Assembly (NCBI GenBank): GCA_030594925.1
Contig: JAUVEG010000024.1
Span: 1-10,584 of the forward strand
Origin: Gammaproteobacteria bacterium
GTDB taxonomy: Bacteria > Pseudomonadota > Gammaproteobacteria > Chromatiales > Chromatiaceae
Reading direction: 5' to 3'
DNA: 10,584 nt
Below are positions 4,760 to 10,584 of this stretch, piece after piece. Under the pieces are notes generated by a model. It did no database searches, was not told the origin of the DNA, and saw nothing but the letters and a program-made list of their open reading frames with translations. The translations under genes were made by a program, and so were the position numbers. How positions within the stretch are numbered: position 1 is the first letter of the stretch; every line of letters starts with the position of its first letter.

Positions 4760-6838
4760 TTCAGTAGTTCCTGCAACCATCAATTTTTGAACAGCATCCT
4801 GCAGAGAGCGCTGCACCTCGCGCTTTCCGGCCAGCTGCAACCTTGTGGCAAGACTCTGGATTGATTCTCTCTGTAAAACCCTGCTGAAAAAGAGATCCTG
4901 CTGCTGATCGCTAACTCTTTCTGCATCGCCGCTGCGGGCGGCCCACATTGCCAGCTCCACGAGTTCCGGGAATATGGCGTCGAACGGGAGTTGCGCTGCA
5001 GCAAATCGCTTCAGCAGTTCTCTGCTGCCTGGTGATAAATCACGGTTGTGCATGGCGTCCTGAAGCAGCGGCAGGAAGATCCTGCTCTCCAGTTGATTGA
5101 GATTGTCGGTGAGTAGCAGTGGAAGTTGTTTGAAAAAACGCTCTTGTGCCTGCTTCAACAGCTGCCTGCCATTCTCAGTAACAGGCTTGAGCATTAGCAG
5201 CGAGTGGCAGCCGCTGGATGCCTCTCTTGTCAATCCGAGGCGCACCGGCAGGAAACCATTTTTTCGCCACAAAGCGATCAAGTCACTGCTGGCGCCAAAA
5301 CTGGTGCAGATCGTATCGATGCCTTCTGCTGTGGAAGCGAGCGCATTTAAAAGCGCAGTGGCAACGCCTTTTCTGCGGATTGCCGGATGCACGGCAATAC
5401 GCATGATGCGTAAAAAATTGTGCTGCAGCGCCTGCGGCTGGGCACAGTGCAGCGACAGTGTCTGGGGTGCAAGATGTCCTCGCGGACGCCTCTCCCCTGA
5501 AAGGATGTGTGACATCATGGCATCATCGAATCCCCCTTCGCGAACCGCAACTGCAACAGCGGCAATCTCTCCCCGGTAACGCCCCAGCAGGATCTCGACA
5601 TTGGCGCCATCGAGCAGATAACGCAGATCGAACGGGCGGGTGCGGTAGTGCGCCAGTACCAGCAAGCCAAATAACTGCCGCAATGTTTGCTCATCCTGAA
5701 GCAGTGCATCCCGGGTGATGCGGCTGATTTCAAGTTGATCCGGCGTGAAATTTGCAAAAGCATCTTCATCAGCCGGCTCTGCATTCATTAGAAGCGCATC
5801 AAAAGTGAGTTGTTCAAGCGGGTCGTTAGGATCCCAGCGTATCGGGGTGGAGAGTTGCATCTCCCGCCACTGCGGAGTGATACGATCGAGGGTGCTGCGA
5901 AAGCGGATGGCAAAACCTCTACCGGTGCCTTCGTAACCATGCACCGTGGTGGAGAAGACAATACGTTTGTAGCGCCGCAGCAGGGTTTCAAGCAGTGGGG
6001 CAGGAATGGCGGCGGCTTCATCAACAAGTAGAATATCGGCGCTGTTGTGCTCCTTCAATAGCTGATCCGGGGCTACGAAGCTGAGAGATCGATCCTGTGT
6101 AAATAGTCTCCCTTTACGGGAGCTGAAGCCGGGAAGTTGTGCGCCCGCATGTCGAAACAGGGTTTCAACAGCATTCATTGCCGGAGCTGTGACTACAATA
6201 TGGTATTTGTCATGTTCGTGTTTGTTCAGCAGTATGGCGGCAGCCAGGCCCAGCGCGGCGCTTTTCCCCCGCCCCCTGTCTGCTGTGATGACCAGCGGAC
6301 GGCAGCGATGACCGCTGGCGACGTGCACAATGGCGTCGATTGCCTGTTGTTGATCATCAGTGGATGTTGTTATGCAGGTGACGGGGGAGGGGAGCGGCAC
6401 GCTTTCATGCGCCTCTCCCTGTGAGATGATTTGAACATCAGGAGTGTGCAGAAACATGCTGCTGAGACGTTGCAAAAAGCGGCCGTTGATCTTGTCTGCC
6501 GTTACCGGCCATACGCAGATGCGTTGATAGTCGGGGTCTTCAAAATCGGGCCATTGATGTAGTGGCGGAGTGAGCAACAGCAGATAGCCGTGATTATTGA
6601 TGGTGCCACTGACAGCGGCAAAAGCATCCGCATCAAAGCCGCAATGGGCATCAAAGAGAATGCTGTGAAACTCCTCTCCCAGCAGCTGCTTTGCCCGGAT
6701 TGCTGGAATCACCTGCTTGAGTTGCTGCTGCTCTGCGATGTCGCCGACCCACACAACTCCCGGGCGGTTCGTCAGCAGCTGTGCGGCCCTTTCTCTACAC
6801 CATGCGGCGCTACCGGCAACAATCAGAAAATGACGCAT
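4751..6838 (-). CDS. tmcA: tRNA(Met) cytidine acetyltransferase TmcA
   Basis: A 695-residue cytosolic enzyme that makes N4-acetylcytidine at the wobble position (C34) of elongator tRNA-Met, using acetyl-CoA and ATP or GTP hydrolysis. Domain order fits the family: an N-terminal domain (about 1-140); an RNA-helicase-like ATPase with Walker A DRGRGKSA (187-194), Walker B DEAAAIP (273-279) and STTVHGYEGTGRGF (296-309); a GNAT acetyltransferase with the acetyl-CoA loop RIAVHPAIRRKGVATALL (480-497); and a C-terminal tRNA-binding tail. Length is close to the E. coli protein (about 670). The start is ATG at 6838; a possible AGAGG lies rather far upstream. It follows galU on the same strand after 112 bp, so co-transcription is possible. 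The stop codon lies in the target duplication of a MITE-like element. Confidence 0.95.
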   Translation of the reverse strand: MRHFLIVAGSAAWCRERAAQLLTNRPGVVWVGDIAEQQQLKQVIPAIRAKQLLGEEFHSILFDAHCGFDADAFAAVSGTINNHGYLLLLTPPLHQWPDFEDPDYQRICVWPVTADKINGRFLQRLSSMFLHTPDVQIISQGEAHESVPLPSPVTCITTSTDDQQQAIDAIVHVASGHRCRPLVITADRGRGKSAALGLAAAILLNKHEHDKYHIVVTAPAMNAVETLFRHAGAQLPGFSSRKGRLFTQDRSLSFVAPDQLLKEHNSADILLVDEAAAIPAPLLETLLRRYKRIVFSTTVHGYEGTGRGFAIRFRSTLDRITPQWREMQLSTPIRWDPNDPLEQLTFDALLMNAEPADEDAFANFTPDQLEISRITRDALLQDEQTLRQLFGLLVLAHYRTRPFDLRYLLDGANVEILLGRYRGEIAAVAVAVREGGFDDAMMSHILSGERRPRGHLAPQTLSLHCAQPQALQHNFLRIMRIAVHPAIRRKGVATALLNALASTAEGIDTICTSFGASSDLIALWRKNGFLPVRLGLTREASSGCHSLLMLKPVTENGRQLLKQAQERFFKQLPLLLTDNLNQLESRIFLPLLQDAMHNRDLSPGSRELLKRFAAAQLPFDAIFPELVELAMWAARSGDAERVSDQQQDLFFSRVLQRESIQSLATRLQLAGKREVQRSLQDAVQKLMVAGTTEKR

Positions 6839-6874
6839 TGTGCGGTGTTATCGCCTCTATTCATGGACACCCTT

Positions 6875-6905
6875 AAGATCTCTCCTACGTCGAGATGACA
6901 AACTG
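6875..6905 (-). repeat. 31-base dispersed repeat, copy 2
   Basis: Inverted copy of 4649-4679 (28 of 31 bases) in the 112-bp gap between galU and tmcA, 36 bp upstream of the tmcA start. It is not embedded in the ACCACGAAA element here, so the repeat also exists on its own. The rest of the gap (6839-6950) shows no strong terminator or promoter. Confidence 0.65.
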
Positions 6906-6950
6906 TGAGCCGGAAAATGAAAGATGCCTGTTTTTGGACAGCTCTTTAGT

Positions 6951-7778
6951 TTATTTCTCTGAATTCCGGAGCTGATAAAAGGCGTTGGTTGCAGCAACAA
7001 AACCGTCGATGGAGCCGCAGTCATAGCGATCCCCCTTAAATTCATAGGCGATCACATTGCCCGCTTTTGCCTGTTGCAGCAGGGCGTCGGTAATCTGTAT
7101 TTCGCCGCCGCTTCCTGCAGGAGTTTGCTCCAGAATTGTGAAGATATCCGGGGTCAGAATATAGCGTCCGATGATGGCAAGGTTGGATGGCGCCTCTTCA
7201 GGCGTCGGCTTCTCAATCATGTCGGTGACCCGAAATACGCCCTCTTCGATCTCATCCCCGGCAATTACGCCGTATTTGTGTGTCTCTTCAGGCGCCACTC
7301 TCTCGATTGCGACAACGCTGCACTGGTATTTGTCGTAAATTTTCACCATCTGGCGCATCACCCCGTCAGGCTCGGCGCTGCACAGATCATCGGCAAGAAT
7401 AACGCCAAAAGGTTCATTGCCGATCAACACCTCTCCGGTGTGAATCGCATGTCCAAGCCCATGCATCTCGATCTGGCGTGTATAGGAGAAGGTGCAGTGC
7501 TCGATCAGATAGCGGATCTCCTTTAGATAGGCCTCCTTGGAGGTGCCGTCAATCAGGTGCTCCAGTTCGTAATTGGTATCGAAGTGATCCTCGATGGCGC
7601 GCTTGCCGCGACCGGTGACGATGGCGATATCATGCATGCCCGCCTGCAGCGCCTCCTCGATGCCATATTGAATCAGTGGTTTGGTGAGAATCGGCAGCAT
7701 CTCCTTGGGCATTGCCTTGGTTGCCGGAAGAAAACGGGTGCCGTAACCGGCTGCGGGAAAGAGACATTTTCTGATCAT
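6951..7778 (-). CDS. galU: UTP-glucose-1-phosphate uridylyltransferase (GalU)
   Basis: A 275-residue cytosolic enzyme that makes UDP-glucose and pyrophosphate from UTP and glucose-1-phosphate, supplying LPS, exopolysaccharide and other glycans. The N-terminal nucleotide-binding signature is clear: FPAAGYGTRFLPATKAMPKE (7-26). Further family motifs are LPILTKPLIQYGIEEA (28-43), the metal-site ADD (129-131), VTDMIEKPTPEEAPSNLAI (184-202), and GGEIQITDAL (224-233). Length is typical of proteobacterial GalU. GAGG lies about eight bases before the ATG. The HEXXH gene ends 22 bp upstream on the same strand, so the two are probably one transcription unit. Confidence 0.96.
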   Translation of the reverse strand: MIRKCLFPAAGYGTRFLPATKAMPKEMLPILTKPLIQYGIEEALQAGMHDIAIVTGRGKRAIEDHFDTNYELEHLIDGTSKEAYLKEIRYLIEHCTFSYTRQIEMHGLGHAIHTGEVLIGNEPFGVILADDLCSAEPDGVMRQMVKIYDKYQCSVVAIERVAPEETHKYGVIAGDEIEEGVFRVTDMIEKPTPEEAPSNLAIIGRYILTPDIFTILEQTPAGSGGEIQITDALLQQAKAGNVIAYEFKGDRYDCGSIDGFVAATNAFYQLRNSEK

Positions 7779-7800
7779 TCTGTCAGCCTCATGTTGTGCG

Positions 7801-8286
7801 TCAACGCAGCTTCCATGTGGGGCTGCTTAAACGATCAATGATACCAGCCTTTAGCAGCCACTGTCTCGCATCTTCAGCATCTTCTTCAAACCATGCACGC
7901 GCGGAACCAAGCCGGAAGGTGTAGCCCCAGCGGTCCATATCCTGCATCATCTGAGCAGCACTGTAACCGGACAGTTCATCTGAGAGGATGATCTGCAGAT
8001 AACAGACGCCATTCTCTTCATCATAGTCACCGCCGGCATCCGTATGCAGTTGTGTGCGTCGCTCACTCTGCATGCAGATATAGTGGCAGGCCTCATGAAA
8101 GGCGGAGTGAAGTGGTGTGTCATCACGGATATAGAGGTGGTTTTTGATCAATCCGGCCTCACTCTCCCCCCAGTAGGAACCGGGTATAGGCGTGTCATCA
8201 CTGACCGGATTGATGGCCATTGCGTATCTAAGAAAGAGTTTTTCGATTTCTGGAACTCTTTCCCTGCAGAGAGTAACATCAGGCAT
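7801..8286 (-). CDS. Conserved-looking small protein with an HEXXH motif
   Basis: A 161-residue predicted soluble protein that I cannot assign to a named family. HEACH at residues 64-68 fits the zinc-metallopeptidase signature HEXXH and lies in a plausible helix (PLHSAFHEACHYICM). Possible third ligands follow in the acidic stretch (D87, E90, E91) or in SDELSG (102-107). The C-terminal third is rich in Trp and acidic residues (AWFEEDAEDARQWLLKAGII). There is no signal peptide or transmembrane segment, so activity, if any, would be cytosolic. The ATG at 8284-8286 has only a weak ribosome binding site. It lies immediately upstream of galU in the same direction and is divergent from the acyltransferase. 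Protease activity is inference from the motif. Confidence 0.8.
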   Translation of the reverse strand: MPDVTLCRERVPEIEKLFLRYAMAINPVSDDTPIPGSYWGESEAGLIKNHLYIRDDTPLHSAFHEACHYICMQSERRTQLHTDAGGDYDEENGVCYLQIILSDELSGYSAAQMMQDMDRWGYTFRLGSARAWFEEDAEDARQWLLKAGIIDRLSSPTWKLR

Positions 8287-8352
8287 AATTTCCCATAGGT
8301 TGTTATTACATTACAGCCGCACTCATTGTAATCCATATCAGCGAACCCTGAA

Positions 8353-9216
8353 ATGCTTCGGTTTCTACTTACACTCTATGCTAAAACTCCGCTGGGCGCA
8401 GCACAGCGACTGGGCAACTTTATTGGCTGGATTGCATGGACGTTCCGTCTGCGTGAACGTCACACGGCTGAGGTCAATATTGCTCTCTGTTTTCCCCGGA
8501 TGTTGCCACAACAGCAACGACAGCTGGTGAAACGGACACTGGTGGAGAATGGGAAATTGATGGCGGAGTTGCCAATTACCTGGTTGCGCCCATTCTCACA
8601 ATTTGAATCAAGAGTGGATGTGCGTGAATTCCGCAGACATCTGGACGAGAAATACCAGCAGGGTAAAGGTCTGATTGTTGCTGTTCCACACATGGGTAAC
8701 TGGGAGTTGGGTCTGCATGCCGTGGTCTCGGTTGCGCCGACAACAGTATTGTATCGCCCTCCCCGGCAGAAATGGCTTGAGGAGATCATGACGCAGGGGC
8801 GTTCGGCAACTGGTGCACTCCTGGTTCCGGCAACAGCCAGCGGCATCAAGCAACTTGTCGCTGCTCTTAAAAGAAAAGAGATTGTTATCATCCTGCCTGA
8901 CCAGGTTCCAAAGCAGTTGCAGAATGCCGGTGGCATCTACTCCCCATTCTTTGGACATCCGGCAATGACCATGACGCTGTTGTCAAAACTGGCGGCAAGA
9001 ACTGAGGCGCCGGTGGTGCTTGCTTTCGTCAAACGCCTGGCGCAGAGAGAAGGTTTCTTTGGTCAAATACTGGATGTTGAACCCGCTGTTAATGACTCTG
9101 ATATCGAGGTCTCAGTGGGTGCGCTGAACAGAACCATTGAGGCGGCAGTGCTTGAAGCGCCGGCTCAATATCAGTGGGTCTACCGCCGTTTTCAGAAAAA
9201 GGTTTACAACATATAA
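8353..9216 (+). CDS. LpxL/HtrB-family lipid A (lysophospholipid) acyltransferase
   Basis: A 287-residue inner-membrane-associated acyltransferase. The family transfers secondary acyl chains from acyl-ACP to Kdo2-lipid IVA during LPS synthesis. The catalytic HX4E motif is HMGNWE (113-118). Other family landmarks are VNIALCFP (41-48), the substrate-site LYRPP (133-137), LPDQVP (181-186) and the C-terminal QYQWVYRRFQKK (272-283). The N-terminus (about 3-30) is hydrophobic enough for membrane anchoring. Length is slightly below the usual 290-310. The ATG at 8353 has no strong Shine-Dalgarno. LpxL, LpxM and other family members cannot be told apart from motifs alone. The 66-bp gap to the divergent HEXXH gene must hold both promoters, but I could not fix either. 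The phosphoribulokinase-like gene follows after 94 bp. Confidence 0.9.
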   Translation: MLRFLLTLYAKTPLGAAQRLGNFIGWIAWTFRLRERHTAEVNIALCFPRMLPQQQRQLVKRTLVENGKLMAELPITWLRPFSQFESRVDVREFRRHLDEKYQQGKGLIVAVPHMGNWELGLHAVVSVAPTTVLYRPPRQKWLEEIMTQGRSATGALLVPATASGIKQLVAALKRKEIVIILPDQVPKQLQNAGGIYSPFFGHPAMTMTLLSKLAARTEAPVVLAFVKRLAQREGFFGQILDVEPAVNDSDIEVSVGALNRTIEAAVLEAPAQYQWVYRRFQKKVYNI

Positions 9217-9244
9217 CCCAAAGAAGAAGCTATTTCTAGAAGCC

Positions 9245-9271
9245 TGTGCAGTGATATGCACATGATATGAT
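9245..9271 (+). promoter_or_regulatory. Candidate operator and -10 element before the phosphoribulokinase-like gene
   Basis: A perfect inverted repeat TGTGCA-N6-TGCACA (9245-9262) lies 48 bases ahead of the ATG at 9311. It is followed by TATGAT (9266-9271), a fair -10. The palindrome would cover the -35 position, a suitable place for a repressor or CRP-like activator. It resembles TGTGA-N6-TCACA but does not match it. Confidence 0.35.
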
Positions 9272-9310
9272 CTGAATTCATGGTCATCTTGAGTAGTGGA
9301 GGAGAATCCG

Positions 9311-10252
9311 ATGTCTGCAGAATTTCCAATCATCGCATTAACCGGTTCGTCGGGGGCAGGCAGTTCGACGATCACCAGGGCTTTTGAGCATATCTTCTGG
9401 CGTGACAGGGTCAAGGCCGCCTATATTCAGGGGAGTGGTTTTCATCGCTACAATCGTAAGGAGATGGGACAGAAAGTCAGCAAGGCCTGTACTGAGGATC
9501 GTGTTCTCAGCCATTATGGTCCCGAAGGGAATTGTCTCGACAAGCTGGAAACGCTCTTTTTTCAGTACTCTGCAGTCGGTTCAGGACAGCGGCGTTACTA
9601 TCTTCACACAACTGAACAAGCAGTAAAGTGGGGGCAGGGTGTTGGGACTCTCACTCCCTGGGAAAAGATCGAGGGTAAAACCGACCTGCTGCTCTACCGC
9701 GGCCTGCATGGCGCCGCAATTGACGGAGATATCGATATCTCACAATATCCGGATCTGCTGATTGGCATTGTGCCGATCGTCAATCTGGAGTGGATCCGGA
9801 AGATTGGCCGCGATACGAAGTTGCGCGGCTACTCCGTGGACGATGTCAGGCACTCCATTCAGTGCCGCATGCACGACTATGTGCACCATATCACTCCGCA
9901 GTTTTCCCGCACGCATATTAACTTTCAGATGGTCTCTACGGTCGATACTTCAGATCCATTCGCTGAAGATAACATCATGCCGACTGAAGATGAGAGTTTT
10001 ATTGTGATCAGTTTTCAGCGCGGGATGCGGCCGGATTTTATCGAGCTGTTGAGCCTGCTGCCGAATTCATTCATGTCACGGAGAGACACGCTGGTGGTCC
10101 CGGGCAGCGCACTGCTGCATGCGATAGAGATTATCCTGATGCCACTGGTGCATGATCTGGTGGTGAAAGGCAGGGAGTTGCGCGAGGTCAGGAAACTGCC
10201 GAAAAAGCGCAAAGCAGGACTGCATGGCGTTCTCGGTCAGTCAGACGGGTAA
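9311..10252 (+). CDS. prk: Phosphoribulokinase-family protein lacking two catalytic acids
   Basis: A 313-residue member of the type I (bacterial) phosphoribulokinase family, which normally phosphorylates ribulose-5-phosphate to ribulose-1,5-bisphosphate for the Calvin cycle. The fold is well kept: P-loop GSSGAGSS (12-19), GFHRYNRKEM (43-52), IVPIVNLEWIRKIGRD (153-168), ITPQFSRTHINFQ (194-206), VDTSDPF (211-217) and FMSRRDTLVVPG (254-265). Two acids considered essential in characterised relatives are replaced: the Asp of the usual EGD-S/A-FHR motif is S42 (codon AGT, 9434-9436; the local sequence is QGSGFHR), and the Glu of FYEGLHG is R130 (codon CGC, 9698-9700). The frame is intact, so this is not an obvious pseudogene. 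GGAGGAG (9298-9304) fixes the ATG at 9311 over an in-frame GTG at 9296. The C-terminal tail is slightly longer than usual and basic. Confidence 0.9.
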   Translation: MSAEFPIIALTGSSGAGSSTITRAFEHIFWRDRVKAAYIQGSGFHRYNRKEMGQKVSKACTEDRVLSHYGPEGNCLDKLETLFFQYSAVGSGQRRYYLHTTEQAVKWGQGVGTLTPWEKIEGKTDLLLYRGLHGAAIDGDIDISQYPDLLIGIVPIVNLEWIRKIGRDTKLRGYSVDDVRHSIQCRMHDYVHHITPQFSRTHINFQMVSTVDTSDPFAEDNIMPTEDESFIVISFQRGMRPDFIELLSLLPNSFMSRRDTLVVPGSALLHAIEIILMPLVHDLVVKGRELREVRKLPKKRKAGLHGVLGQSDG

Positions 10253-10264
10253 AGAAAGTTCGCA

Positions 10265-10284
10265 GTTTGCAGTATGCAGCAAAC
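10265..10284 (+). terminator. Small inverted repeat after the phosphoribulokinase-like gene
   Basis: GTTTGC and GCAAAC enclose eight bases (AGTATGCA), beginning 12 bases after the stop. A six-pair stem without a T run is a weak terminator at best. Confidence 0.25.
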
Positions 10285-10287
10285 CGA

Positions 10288-10499
10288 CTAGAATCCTTGA
10301 TTGGCCAACATCTTTACAAATGCGTCAAATTTCAATAATGACTCTCGCAAAGCCGCAAAGTTCGCCAAGAAAACCTTTGCGGTCTTTGCGCCTTCGCCTA
10401 CAGGGATCGTAGGTGAGGGGCGTGAGCAGGACGCGGAAGCTTGGCGAGAGAAAATAATCTCTTTTCATGCCTCGTCAGTCTGAGATCTGATCTCGCTAG
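10288..10499. mobile_element. 212-bp MITE-like repeat element, copy B
   Basis: Same family and exact length as 1009-1220, with the same CTAG ends and similar outer arms (CTAGAATCCTTGATT; TCATGCC then GTCAGTCTGAGA). Inverted repeats CTCTCGC (10342-10348) and GCGAGAG (10444-10450) enclose an inner module that lies in the opposite orientation to copy A. The inner core (10393-10425) is shared with the ACCACGAAA element at 4709-4740. It sits between the 3' ends of two convergent genes. No target duplication is evident. Confidence 0.75.
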
Positions 10500-10524
10500 A
10501 CTTTTTCCAACTGCCAACTGTCAT

Positions 10525-10584
10525 TTAACCTTTGAACTTGCCGCGCTTGAGGCGCACGGCTTCCATGATCTCCACCTCTCTGGG
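10525..10584 (-). CDS. 3' end of an unidentified gene, cut by the window edge
   Basis: Only the last 19 codons and TAA (10525-10527) are visible. They read PREVEIMEAVRLKRGKFKG on the minus strand, a plausible basic C-terminus. The protein cannot be identified from this fragment. It would converge with the phosphoribulokinase-like gene across the repeat element. Confidence 0.5.
   Translation of the reverse strand, partial: PREVEIMEAVRLKRGKFKG

Noticed and set aside
9245..9262. CRP binding site
   Set aside because: The half-sites are TGTGCA/TGCACA rather than TGTGA/TCACA, so it is reported only as a generic palindrome.
9296..9313. Upstream GTG start for the phosphoribulokinase-like gene
   Set aside because: It lies within the GGAGGAG ribosome binding site that serves the ATG at 9311.
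10281..10510. Target-site duplication around the second 212-bp element
   Set aside because: The flanks share only a few bases next to CTAG, which is no more than chance.

Overview
The window looks like chromosomal DNA from a free-living or symbiotic gammaproteobacterium with moderate GC. The evidence is a TmcA tRNA acetyltransferase with its fused helicase and GNAT modules, a lipid A-type (LpxL/HtrB family) acyltransferase, GalU, class I FolE, and a proteobacterial (type I) phosphoribulokinase-family protein. The last would suit a Calvin-cycle lineage such as a sulfur oxidiser, but this copy lacks two catalytic acids, so it is weak evidence for autotrophy. I cannot name a genus.

Layout, left to right: a G-rich palindromic repeat (1-130); a response regulator with REC and PAS domains (131-988, minus); a 212-bp repeat element (1009-1220); a membrane hybrid histidine kinase (1217-3520, minus); a palindromic repeat (3590-3743); folE (3878-4432, plus); a second copy of the G-rich repeat; a 147-bp MITE-like element with terminal inverted repeats and a 9-bp target duplication (4595-4759); tmcA (4751-6838, minus); galU (6951-7778, minus) with a small HEXXH protein 22 bp upstream (7801-8286, minus); divergently, an LpxL-like acyltransferase (8353-9216, plus) and a degenerate phosphoribulokinase-like protein (9311-10252, plus); a second 212-bp element (10288-10499); and the last codons of a minus-strand gene (10525-10584).

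The kinase and REC-PAS protein form a two-component module. The kinase has an intact transmitter, but its C-terminal receiver has lost the phospho-acceptor Asp, the switch Thr/Ser and the conserved Lys. The neighbouring REC-PAS protein has all of these, so phosphoryl flow probably runs from the kinase to it directly. The two genes were probably once joined stop-to-start (TAA-ATG): the 212-bp element between them is flanked by a 20-bp direct repeat carrying the last kinase codons and its stop. The other genes are housekeeping: folate/pterin synthesis, tRNA wobble acetylation, UDP-glucose supply and envelope lipid acylation.

The most unusual features are (i) a well-preserved phosphoribulokinase homologue with Ser and Arg in place of the two catalytic acids, and (ii) several short non-coding repeat families that sit at stop codons, share a common inner hairpin, and in the 212-bp family carry the inner module in opposite orientations in the two copies. 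I found no defence system, CRISPR array, RNA gene or complete insertion sequence.
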